Source: a gamma proteobacterium symbiont of Lucinoma myriamae
GTDB lineage: Bacteria > Pseudomonadota > Gammaproteobacteria > GRL18
Length of the DNA: 8,004 nucleotides
Assembly (NCBI GenBank): GCA_025655635.1
Contig: JAHXIM010000034.1
Span: 1-8,004, forward strand
Reading direction: 5' to 3'
The translations under genes and the position numbers were made by a program. Position 1 is the first letter of the stretch, and each line of letters opens with the position of its first letter. Below are positions 1 through 6,549 of this stretch, in pieces. The notes under the pieces were generated by a model, which was not told where the DNA came from, did no database searches, and saw only the letters and a program-made list of their open reading frames with translations.

Positions 1-88
1 TTAGGTGTTTAAGATGAATTAATGTTATTTGTAATAGGTGGAATAAGTTGAATCAGTTACAATTCTTGTTAGAGGCTTAGCAGAAAAA

Positions 89-532
89 ATGAATGATTTT
101 GATACAACACAAAGGACTGCACTAAAAATTTCTAACCAGGTGGTGATACCTGGCAGTGAAATTGATATGAGTTTTATTCGAGCTCAGGGTTCCGGAGGAC
201 AAAATGTTAATAAGGTGTCCACTGCAGTACATTTACGATTTGATATTAAAGCCTCATCACTACCACTGCTCTACAAAGAGCGTTTACTGCAATACAAAGA
301 CCACCATATCAGCTCAGAAGGCGTTATTATCATTAAGGCGCAGCGTTTTCGTACCCAGGAAAAAAATCGTGAAGATGCCCGGCAGCGATTAATAGAAATT
401 ATACAAAAAGCCATGATCACCAGAAAAAAAAGAAAGCCGACCAAACCCACCCGAGGCTCACAGCGACGCCGCATGGATAGCAAAGCAAAACAGGGTAAAC
501 AAAAAACTCTAAGGCGCAAGGTGGATTATTAA
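89..532 (+). CDS. arfB: Peptidyl-tRNA hydrolase ArfB (ribosome rescue factor, YaeJ family)
   Basis: ArfB rescues ribosomes stalled on mRNAs without a stop codon. Its basic C-terminal tail enters the empty mRNA channel and its GGQ loop hydrolyses the peptidyl-tRNA ester. The protein has 147 residues (E. coli about 140). The catalytic GGQ is at residues 36-38, inside the family signature RAQGSGGQNVNK (31-42), and is followed by the conserved HLRFDIKASSLP stretch. Residues from about 106 to the end are rich in Lys and Arg and contain the KPTKPTR segment typical of the ribosome-binding tail. The small size, the lack of release-factor domain 2 and this tail separate it from RF1/RF2. The ATG at 89 has AGAGG at 71-75, a rather wide 13-nt spacing. 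The start adds roughly a dozen residues before the region that aligns with the E. coli N-terminus, and I see no better ATG. No clear terminator follows, and the next gene has its own promoter, so it is probably a separate unit. Confidence 0.95.
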   Translation: MNDFDTTQRTALKISNQVVIPGSEIDMSFIRAQGSGGQNVNKVSTAVHLRFDIKASSLPLLYKERLLQYKDHHISSEGVIIIKAQRFRTQEKNREDARQRLIEIIQKAMITRKKRKPTKPTRGSQRRRMDSKAKQGKQKTLRRKVDY

Positions 533-575
533 AACCTTTTCTCAGCCCTGATTTAATAGAAAAATAATAGAGTAT

Positions 576-604
576 TTGCCTGACAATTAAATAAACGGTA
601 TTAT
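576..604 (+). promoter_or_regulatory. Candidate sigma70 promoter of the glycine cleavage operon
   Basis: A -35-like TTGCCT (576-581, 4 of 6 consensus bases) and a -10-like TATTAT (599-604, 5 of 6) are separated by exactly 17 nt. Transcription would start near 611-613, about ten bases before the first riboswitch helix begins at 621. That position is what a riboswitch leader needs, and it supports the call more than the hexamers alone do. No activator site was recognised. Confidence 0.6.
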
Positions 605-620
605 TAGCCCTCGACGCATA

Positions 621-704
621 TCTGTATGGGAGAGAATGATTTTTACAAATCATCACCGAAGGCGCAACTCACCCGGAAACGCTCAGGTTTCAGAACTGTA
701 CAGA
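621..704 (+). promoter_or_regulatory. Glycine riboswitch, aptamer 1 of a tandem pair
   Basis: This is the first glycine-binding domain in the leader of the lipA-gcv operon. Helix P1 is a perfect 6-bp pairing of TCTGTA (621-626) with TACAGA (699-704). It is followed by GGGAGAG (628-634), a hairpin TGATTT/AAATCA, the conserved ACCGAAGGCGCAA core (655-667) and GCTCAGG (681-687), in the order expected for the glycine riboswitch family. The closing strand reads TACAGA where GACAGA is usual, a small deviation within P1. Tandem glycine riboswitches classically sit upstream of gcv operons and switch them on when glycine is abundant, and the genes downstream fit exactly. Confidence 0.93.
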
Positions 705-740
705 CTCAGGAATTTATCAATTCAATTGATTCCTCGTTGA

Positions 741-807
741 CTCTGGAGAGAGATTGTAAAATATCAATCCACCGAAGGGGCTTAAGCTCTCAGGTAGTTG
801 GACAGAG
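741..807 (+). promoter_or_regulatory. Glycine riboswitch, aptamer 2 of a tandem pair
   Basis: This second aptamer is closer to the textbook consensus than the first. P1 pairs CTCTG (741-745) with CAGAG (803-807). GAGAG (746-750) pairs with CTCTC (787-791). A GATTG/CAATC hairpin precedes the conserved ACCGAAGGGG core (771-780), and CTCTCAGGTAG (787-797) is followed by GGACAGAGGGG (800-810). It lies about 36 nt after aptamer 1. Being next to the expression platform, it is the domain expected to pass ligand binding on to lipA-gcvTHPAPB. Confidence 0.95.
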
Positions 808-949
808 GGGTGAATATAATCACTTTTTCAGTATTAATTATAATCAATTATTGCTGAGACTAAAGTGACTATTTTCAAGCGTAAGATGAAACTTATTTAT
901 TCATGCGCCCCCAAGTACACTATTGTTATACTATTGAGACAGCGTAAAA
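808..949 (+). promoter_or_regulatory. Riboswitch expression platform / 5' leader of lipA
   Basis: These 142 nt link aptamer 2 to the lipA start and hold no gene. A short GTGA/TCAC hairpin (810-813 with 820-823) is followed at once by five T (824-828), which looks like a weak terminator. The same TCAC strand can instead form a longer stem, TCACTTT (820-826) with AAAGTGA (862-868), enclosing an inner imperfect stem (828-833 with 852-857, then 835-839 with 846-850). The two folds cannot coexist. The ribosome site before lipA is weak (GAGA at 936-939) and could pair with aptamer-2 bases 788-797. Whether control is on termination, translation or both cannot be settled by eye. Confidence 0.5.
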
Positions 950-1939
950 ATGAGCACAGAGTCAGGCATATCAGGTCAGCAAGTCAATAAGACGTCGACT
1001 GCACAAAATTTAAAAACAACCCCTGCAAAACGCATTATTCCTGTTTTTGATCATTCAGATAAAGCCAATTCATCTCGCATGCCGACTTATATTCGCCAGG
1101 CATTGACTAATAAAACGCATTTCTCAGAGACAGCATCCAGTGTGCATGATAATAAACTGGTCACTGTCTGTGAAGAAGCACATTGTCCTAATCGTAATGA
1201 ATGCTGGAACCGCGGCACTGCCACTTTTATGCTGCTGGGTGATACCTGCACCCGTGCCTGTGGTTTCTGTGCTGTAAAGACAGGTTCACCGGATAGTGTC
1301 GATCAGTCAGAGCCTGCTCGAATAGCTCAGGCGGAATACGAAATGTCATTAGATTTTGTGGTACTCACTTCTGTTAATCGTGATGAACTGCCGGAAGGCG
1401 GTGCGACCATTTTTGCCAATACCTTACTTGAATTACGAAAAATGGATCCTGCCATTGGGGTAGAATTTTTAACACCTGATTTTAGAACTTGTCAGGAAAA
1501 AGCGGTCGAGATTGTAACAGAGACTCTGGCAATTGCTCTCTATACAGGTGAAGCGGCCATACGTTTAATCTGGGGACATAATATTGAAACCGTGCCGTCT
1601 TTATACAAAGAAGTGCGTAAGGGCAGTAAATATGAACGCTCATTAGAAATGCTGCGCCTTGCTGCCGAAGTAGCACAGGTAGAAACCAAATCCTCAATTA
1701 TTTTAGGGCTGGGAGAAACCGAACAGGAAGTATATGATGTGATGCAGGATTTACGTGCTAATCAGGTCAGTCGAATTGCTCTGGGGCAATATCTCAGACC
1801 CACTCGATATCACTTGCCTGTAAAAGAATACCTGCCTCTGGAACAATTTGCAGAATATGAAAAAATGGCTCAGGAACTGGGCTTTAGCTGGGTAAAATCC
1901 GGTCCTATGGTACGTTCGTCGTACCATGCTGAAGATTAA
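950..1939 (+). CDS. lipA: Lipoyl synthase LipA (radical SAM)
   Basis: LipA inserts two sulfur atoms into protein-bound octanoyl groups to form the lipoyl cofactor, using S-adenosylmethionine and two 4Fe-4S clusters. The auxiliary cluster cysteines are C74, C79 and C85 (CEEAHCPNRNEC). The radical SAM cluster cysteines are C100, C104 and C107 (CTRACGFC). The conserved C-terminal RSSYHA (322-327) supplies the serine ligand of the auxiliary cluster. LTSVNRDELPEGGA (139-152), GHNIETVP (209-216) and GLGET (253-257) are also family hallmarks. At 329 residues the length is normal. Between KAVEIV (184-189) and GHN (209-211), however, there are about 11 more residues than in E. coli or human LipA from memory, and the usual glycine after PDFR is T180. 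As the first gene behind the riboswitch, it should supply lipoyl groups for GcvH encoded downstream. No lipB is present. The start at 950 has only a weak GAGA upstream, as may suit a controlled leader. Confidence 0.96.
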   Translation: MSTESGISGQQVNKTSTAQNLKTTPAKRIIPVFDHSDKANSSRMPTYIRQALTNKTHFSETASSVHDNKLVTVCEEAHCPNRNECWNRGTATFMLLGDTCTRACGFCAVKTGSPDSVDQSEPARIAQAEYEMSLDFVVLTSVNRDELPEGGATIFANTLLELRKMDPAIGVEFLTPDFRTCQEKAVEIVTETLAIALYTGEAAIRLIWGHNIETVPSLYKEVRKGSKYERSLEMLRLAAEVAQVETKSSIILGLGETEQEVYDVMQDLRANQVSRIALGQYLRPTRYHLPVKEYLPLEQFAEYEKMAQELGFSWVKSGPMVRSSYHAED

Positions 1940-1975
1940 CCAGATCATCTACTAAATAAAGTGAATAATTTACAT

Positions 1976-3103
1976 ATGACAAATGACACCCTTAAAGAGA
2001 CACCTCTTATTAAAGCCCATCAGAAAATGGGTGCCAAACTGGTTGATTTTGGCGGCTGGAACATGCCTATTCATTATGGCTCACAAATTGATGAGCATCA
2101 TCAGGTAAGAAATGATGCCGGTATGTTTGATGTCTGCCATATGACTATTGTTGATTTACGTGGTTGTGAAGTAATCGCATATCTGGCAAAACTGCTGGCC
2201 AATGATGTGGCAAAAATTGCTGATAAACCGGGTAAAGCGCTTTATAGTTGTATGCTTAATAATAGTGGCGGGGTGATTGATGATCTGATCATTTATTCTA
2301 TGGAGCCAGCCTGGGTGCGAGTGATAGTAAATTCCTCCACCAGAGAAAAGGATATTGCCTGGATGCGTACTCAGATTGGTACCATGGCAGTTGATCTGAA
2401 TGAACGTGATGATTTAGCCATGATTGCCGTACAAGGCCCGAATGCCAGAACTTTAGCTGCTCAGGCGCTGGGTGATGACATTGCAGGAGCCTACGAATTA
2501 AAGCCGTTTAATGCACTATTAATCAATGCGGGTGCTGATAATGAACGCTTTGTGGCACGTACGGGTTATACCGGTGAAGATGGTTATGAAATTGTCTGTG
2601 CCAATGATCAGGCCGAAACCATGTGGAACCAGTTAGCCGATGCTGGTGTCAAACCCTGTGGCTTAGGTGCCCGTGATACTCTGAGACTTGAGGCGGGTAT
2701 GAATCTTTACGGCAATGATATGGATGAGAATCAATCGCCATTAGAAAGTGGTCTGAGCTGGACGGTTGACTTTAGCAATGAGCAGCGTCAATTTAATGGT
2801 CGTGAAGCACTGGAAAAACAAAAAGAACAGGGCTTAAACTACAAATTTGTCGGCCTGATCCTCAAGGGTAAAGGTGTTTTACGTGCCCATCAAAAGGTGC
2901 TGCTCGAAGTTGCTGTTGATGGCAGCAAAGAAGGTGAATTGACCAGCGGCAGCTTTTCTCCCACGATGCAGCAGGCCATTGGTTTTGCCCGGGTGTCGCT
3001 TGAAACCGGTGATACCTGTCTGGTTGAAATACGTAAGAAACAATTGGCAGCACAGGTGGTGAAATTACCATTTGTACGTCAGGGTAAAATTTTAGTCGAA
3101 TAA
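1976..3103 (+). CDS. gcvT: Glycine cleavage system T protein (aminomethyltransferase)
   Basis: GcvT takes the aminomethyl group from the lipoyl arm of H protein, releases ammonia and transfers the one-carbon unit to tetrahydrofolate, giving 5,10-methylene-THF. From the ATG at 1976 it has 375 residues (E. coli about 364). Hallmarks are HYGSQIDEHHQVRNDAGMFD (33-52), SGGVIDDL with the Asp pair 102-103 that includes the expected catalytic Asp, and GLGARDTLRLEAGMNLYGNDMDE, followed by a C-terminal barrel ending in KLPFVRQGK. An in-frame GTG at 1961 would add five residues. The ATG was preferred because M-TNDTLKETPL matches the usual short lead before TPL; neither start has a strong Shine-Dalgarno. 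One oddity is FDVCHM (51-56), where the family normally has FDVSHM. It lies 36 nt after lipA and 34 nt before gcvH, consistent with one transcript. Confidence 0.97.
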   Translation: MTNDTLKETPLIKAHQKMGAKLVDFGGWNMPIHYGSQIDEHHQVRNDAGMFDVCHMTIVDLRGCEVIAYLAKLLANDVAKIADKPGKALYSCMLNNSGGVIDDLIIYSMEPAWVRVIVNSSTREKDIAWMRTQIGTMAVDLNERDDLAMIAVQGPNARTLAAQALGDDIAGAYELKPFNALLINAGADNERFVARTGYTGEDGYEIVCANDQAETMWNQLADAGVKPCGLGARDTLRLEAGMNLYGNDMDENQSPLESGLSWTVDFSNEQRQFNGREALEKQKEQGLNYKFVGLILKGKGVLRAHQKVLLEVAVDGSKEGELTSGSFSPTMQQAIGFARVSLETGDTCLVEIRKKQLAAQVVKLPFVRQGKILVE

Positions 3104-3137
3104 ATTTACAGTTAATTAAAAATACAAGGTAAAGAAA

Positions 3138-3533
3138 ATGAGTGATATACCACAGGAATTAAAATACACAGCATCCCATGAATGGGTTCGTGCTGAAGAT
3201 GATGGTACGTTAACCGTAGGCATTACTGAACATGCTCAGGGTCTGCTAGGCGACATGGTGTTTGTTGAATTGCCTGATGTGGGGGATGATTTTGAAGCAG
3301 AGCAGGATTGTGCTGTGGTTGAATCAGTAAAAGCGGCATCGGATATTTATTGTCCTATTGAAGGCCAGATTGTTGCTGTTAATGAAGAATTGGAAGATTC
3401 TCCAGAGCAGATTAATGTTAATGCCTATCATGAAGGCTGGATTTTCCGTATACAGCCCGTTAATGATAGTCATATAGATGAATTGATGGGACCTGATGAA
3501 TATGCTGAACTGGTTGAATCTGAATCCCACTAA
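3138..3533 (+). CDS. gcvH: Glycine cleavage system H protein (lipoyl carrier)
   Basis: GcvH is the small lipoyl-carrying shuttle of the glycine cleavage complex. Its swinging lipoyl arm accepts the aminomethyl group from P protein, presents it to T protein and is reoxidised by L protein. It has 131 residues (E. coli 129). The lipoylation site is K65 in VESVKAASD (61-69), in the expected hairpin after LPDVGDDFEAEQDCAV. The N-terminal LKYTASHEWV (8-17) and C-terminal LMGPDEYAEL are also typical. AAGG at 3126-3129 lies 8 nt before the ATG, a good Shine-Dalgarno. Its Lys is a substrate for the LipA encoded two genes upstream. Confidence 0.98.
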   Translation: MSDIPQELKYTASHEWVRAEDDGTLTVGITEHAQGLLGDMVFVELPDVGDDFEAEQDCAVVESVKAASDIYCPIEGQIVAVNEELEDSPEQINVNAYHEGWIFRIQPVNDSHIDELMGPDEYAELVESESH

Positions 3534-3584
3534 ATCAACAAGAGTTCAACGAAAAAAAGTCAAGATAAGAGTTTGAGATAAAAA

Positions 3585-5024
3585 ATGCCCTATATACCCC
3601 ATACACCGAATGAAGTAGAAGAAATGCTTCGCGTCATTGGTGCAGAATCCATTGAAGAACTGTTTGACGAAATTCCACAGGAATTACGCATTGATTTGGA
3701 AAAAAGCACCAGTGGACTGGACGCTATCCCTTTAGGACAGTCTGAGATGGCTGTGCAGCGCCTGTTGTCTGAAAAAGCCATGCTTGATGGTACACCCTTG
3801 TGTTTTGCCGGTGGTGGCGCATATGAACATCATATCCCAGCAGCCTTATGGGAAGTGGCTACCAGAGGTGAATTTTATTCAGCTTATACTCCTTATCAGG
3901 CAGAAGCGAGTCAGGGTACTTTGCAGGTTGTCTATGAGTTTCAGAGTATGATTGCCAACCTGACGGCATTGGATGTCTCAAATGCCTCATTATATGATGG
4001 TGCCTCGGGTTTAGCAGAGGCTGTTTTAATGGCAGTACGGGCGAATCGTAAGGCAAAATCAAAACGCATCTTAATGCCTGAAACTGTGTCACCCGTGTAT
4101 CGCCAGGTCGTTGAAACGATTGTGAAAAATCAGGGGATCACGCTGGAGTCGATTGATTTTGAACAGACCAGCGGCACGATTAATGCGACCAATCTGCGTT
4201 CGCAGTTAGATAATGATGAGTCCTTTGCTGCACTGGTTATTCCTCAGCCAAATTATTTCGGCTCTCTTGAAGAAGTACATCAGCTGACTGACTGGGCGCA
4301 TGAGCATGGCGGACTGGTCATTGCACAGGTGAACCCCACGGCACTGGCCTTATTAGAAGCACCGGGAAGCTGGGGTGAAAAGGGGGCTGACATTGCTGTG
4401 GGTGAAGCTCAGCCACTGGGTATTCCTATGTCATCGGGCGGCCCTTTTATTGGTTTTATCGCCTGCAAACAACAACTGGTGAGACAATTACCCGGGCGTA
4501 TTATCGGGCGTACCGTTGATCTGGACGGTAAACCGGGATTTTCTCTCACTCTGCAAGCCAGAGAACAGCACATTCGACGCTCCAAAGCTACCTCTAATAT
4601 TTGTACTAATCAGGGATTAATGGCCACAGCCGTTACCCTGTATCTTTCTTTTTTGGGCGCTGATGGTTTACAAAAAGTTGCAGCCTCATGTGTTGCCAAT
4701 ACACAAAAATTAATTGCTTTGTTAGCGCAGCGACCAGAATTTAAATTCCCGTTTGGTAAGACTGTGTTTCATGAATTTGTGCTGGAACTTGATGTACCTG
4801 TGGACACCGTTCTGGAGCGTCTGGCACAAGAAGATGTCGTTGGCGGGATAAATCTTGCTCAGCAGCAGAATGATGCACAGGCAATTGATAGACATAGAAA
4901 TCAGTTATTAATTTGTGTGACAGAAACAAAAACAGATGAAGAATTACAGTTTTTCTCAGAGACTCTCATCGCTATCTGCTCAGATATCAGCTCTTTATCG
5001 CAAAGTGAAGGAGAGTTGTCATGA
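3585..5024 (+). CDS. gcvPA: Glycine dehydrogenase (decarboxylating) subunit 1, GcvPA
   Basis: This is the N-terminal half of P protein as a separate subunit. With GcvPB it forms the PLP enzyme that decarboxylates glycine and loads the remaining aminomethyl group onto lipoyl-GcvH. Features include the N-terminal MPYIPHTPNEVEEML, YTPYQAEASQGTLQ (101-114), SNASLYDGASGLAEA (132-146), LPGRIIG (302-308) and REQHIRRSKATSNICTNQ (326-343). It has 479 residues, somewhat longer than the roughly 440-450 usual for the family. Part of the excess is a serine/acid-rich C-terminal tail (about residues 465-479) that also carries the ribosome site of gcvPB. Like other GcvPA subunits it lacks the PLP lysine, which is in GcvPB. 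A 51-nt AT-rich gap separates it from gcvH, and its TGA overlaps the next ATG. Confidence 0.97.
   Translation: MPYIPHTPNEVEEMLRVIGAESIEELFDEIPQELRIDLEKSTSGLDAIPLGQSEMAVQRLLSEKAMLDGTPLCFAGGGAYEHHIPAALWEVATRGEFYSAYTPYQAEASQGTLQVVYEFQSMIANLTALDVSNASLYDGASGLAEAVLMAVRANRKAKSKRILMPETVSPVYRQVVETIVKNQGITLESIDFEQTSGTINATNLRSQLDNDESFAALVIPQPNYFGSLEEVHQLTDWAHEHGGLVIAQVNPTALALLEAPGSWGEKGADIAVGEAQPLGIPMSSGGPFIGFIACKQQLVRQLPGRIIGRTVDLDGKPGFSLTLQAREQHIRRSKATSNICTNQGLMATAVTLYLSFLGADGLQKVAASCVANTQKLIALLAQRPEFKFPFGKTVFHEFVLELDVPVDTVLERLAQEDVVGGINLAQQQNDAQAIDRHRNQLLICVTETKTDEELQFFSETLIAICSDISSLSQSEGELS
5008..5013 (+). promoter_or_regulatory. Shine-Dalgarno of gcvPB inside the end of gcvPA
   Basis: AAGGAG lies 7 nt before the gcvPB ATG at 5021, within the last codons of gcvPA. 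Start and stop codons overlap as ATGA (5021-5024). This layout supports translational coupling and near-equal synthesis of the two P-protein subunits. It also fixes the gcvPB start. Confidence 0.85.
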
Positions 5025-6541
5025 GTAAACGAATCATTGAACAACAAGCAGAAACACTAATTTTTGAATTATCTGATCAAAATCGCCGCCGCAGCTCGCT
5101 GTCACCCGATATTGATGTTGATAAAGCCTGCCTGGAGCTGCCGGCACATCTGCAGCGTAAGAAAAAATGTGAATTGCCGCAGGTGGGTGAGTTACAGGTA
5201 GTACGTCATTATACTCGCTTGTCACAAAAGAATTTTTCAATTGATACCCATTTCTACCCTCTGGGTTCTTGTACCATGAAGTACAATCCACGTGCCTGTA
5301 ATACGCTGGCGCAACTACCCGGCTTTACTGCCCGGCACCCAATGGCTCACACCTCCATGAGTCAGGGTGTGATGAGCTGTCTGTTTGATTTGCAGAATAT
5401 GCTGACGGAAGCCACCGGTATGCAGCAGGTGTCAATGACGCCAATGGCTGGTGCACAGGGTGAATTTGCCGGTGTTGCCATGATTAAGGCCTATCATGAG
5501 CATAATAATGATAGCCAGCGTAATGAAATAATTGTACCGGATGCGGCACATGGTACCAATCCAGCCACGGCGGTAATGTGCGGCTATAAAGTCAAAGAAA
5601 TTCCCACTAATGATCAGGGCGATATTGATATTGAAGCACTGGAAAAAATCATTGGTCCACAAACAGCTGGTATTATGCTGACTAACCCGTCTACTCTGGG
5701 TGTGTTTGAACGTAAAATAAAACTGATTGCTGATATGATTCATAACGCCGGTGGACTGCTGTATTATGATGGTGCTAACCTCAATGCTATTTTAGGTAAA
5801 GTGAAACCCGGTGATATGGGCTTTGATGTCATTCATATGAACCTGCATAAAACGTTTTCTACGCCTCATGGCGGTGGTGGTCCCGGCTCAGGTCCGATTG
5901 GTGTTAGTAAACGCTTGCAACCTTTCCTGCCAGTTCCAATGGTAGGTCATAATGAACAGGGTTATTACTGGATCAGTGAAAAAGAACTGCCCTTAAGTAT
6001 TGGCCGTTTATCAGCATGGATGGGTAATGTGGGCATTTTGCTGCGTGCCTATATTTATGCCTTATTATTGGGTCGTGACGGCATGAAGCGGGTTGCTGAT
6101 TTTGCCACCTTAAATGCTAACTATTTATTAAAACGCTTAATGGCTGCTGACTTTGAAATGGCATTTCCAGAACGACGTGCCAGCCATGAATTCATTTTGA
6201 CCTTAAAAAACGAAGCAAAAAAATATGGCACTAGTGCGATGGATTTTGCCAAGCGTCTGCTGGACTATGGTTATCATGCACCAACTACTTATTTTCCACT
6301 TTTAGTACCAGAATGTTTTTTGATCGAGCCTACCGAAACTGAAAGCAAAGATGCTTTAGATGCTTTTGTGGACACATTGATTAAAATAAGAGAAGAGGCT
6401 GAACAATCTCCTGATTTATTAAAAGAGGCACCTTTTGAGCTGCCTGTCAGACGTTTAGATGATGTGAAAGCCGCCAGAGAACTGGACTTAAACTATTATT
6501 TATCAGAGAAATATTTTTCAAAAGATAGTAGTCAGGATTAA
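5021..6541 (+). CDS. gcvPB: Glycine dehydrogenase (decarboxylating) subunit 2, GcvPB
   Basis: This is the PLP-binding, C-terminal half of P protein, partner of GcvPA. The cofactor lysine is K277 in HMNLHKTFSTPHGGGGPGSG (272-291), which includes the glycine-rich phosphate-binding stretch. Other hallmarks are FYPLGSCTMKYNP (78-90), EATGMQQVSMTPMAGAQGE (130-148), IVPDAAHGTNPATA (171-184), and TNPSTLGVFE (221-230) with YDGAN (249-253). The 506 residues are close to the family norm of about 480-500. The start follows a perfect Shine-Dalgarno and overlaps the gcvPA stop by 4 nt. The separate PA and PB genes are the ordinary split form, not a broken single gcvP, because each has complete ends and its own start signals. 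Confidence 0.98.
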   Translation: MSKRIIEQQAETLIFELSDQNRRRSSLSPDIDVDKACLELPAHLQRKKKCELPQVGELQVVRHYTRLSQKNFSIDTHFYPLGSCTMKYNPRACNTLAQLPGFTARHPMAHTSMSQGVMSCLFDLQNMLTEATGMQQVSMTPMAGAQGEFAGVAMIKAYHEHNNDSQRNEIIVPDAAHGTNPATAVMCGYKVKEIPTNDQGDIDIEALEKIIGPQTAGIMLTNPSTLGVFERKIKLIADMIHNAGGLLYYDGANLNAILGKVKPGDMGFDVIHMNLHKTFSTPHGGGGPGSGPIGVSKRLQPFLPVPMVGHNEQGYYWISEKELPLSIGRLSAWMGNVGILLRAYIYALLLGRDGMKRVADFATLNANYLLKRLMAADFEMAFPERRASHEFILTLKNEAKKYGTSAMDFAKRLLDYGYHAPTTYFPLLVPECFLIEPTETESKDALDAFVDTLIKIREEAEQSPDLLKEAPFELPVRRLDDVKAARELDLNYYLSEKYFSKDSSQD

Positions 6542-6549
6542 ACAATAAA

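Noticed and set aside
58..63. TACAAT as a -10 box for arfB.
   Set aside because: No -35-like hexamer lies 16-18 nt upstream; TTGTAA at 29-34 is too far away. One hexamer in AT-rich DNA is not enough.
626..868. An 80-codon open frame on the + strand between arfB and lipA.
   Set aside because: It lies over the tandem glycine riboswitch, whose conserved structure explains the sequence, and it resembles no protein family I know.
924..932. An extended -10-like TGTTATACT just before lipA.
   Set aside because: It has no -35 partner, and transcription would start only about 10 nt before the ATG, bypassing the riboswitch and leaving little room for a ribosome site.
1961..1975. GTG at 1961 as the gcvT start.
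   Set aside because: It adds five residues not expected from the family and has no clear ribosome site; the ATG at 1976 fits the usual N-terminus better.
5432..5743. A 103-codon open frame on the - strand within gcvPB.
   Set aside because: It lies wholly inside a strongly conserved gene on the other strand and shows no recognisable family features.
3585..6541. Two gcvP genes as a single gene broken by a frameshift.
   Set aside because: Each half has complete ends, gcvPB has a perfect Shine-Dalgarno and an ATGA overlap, and split PA/PB subunits are a well-known normal form.
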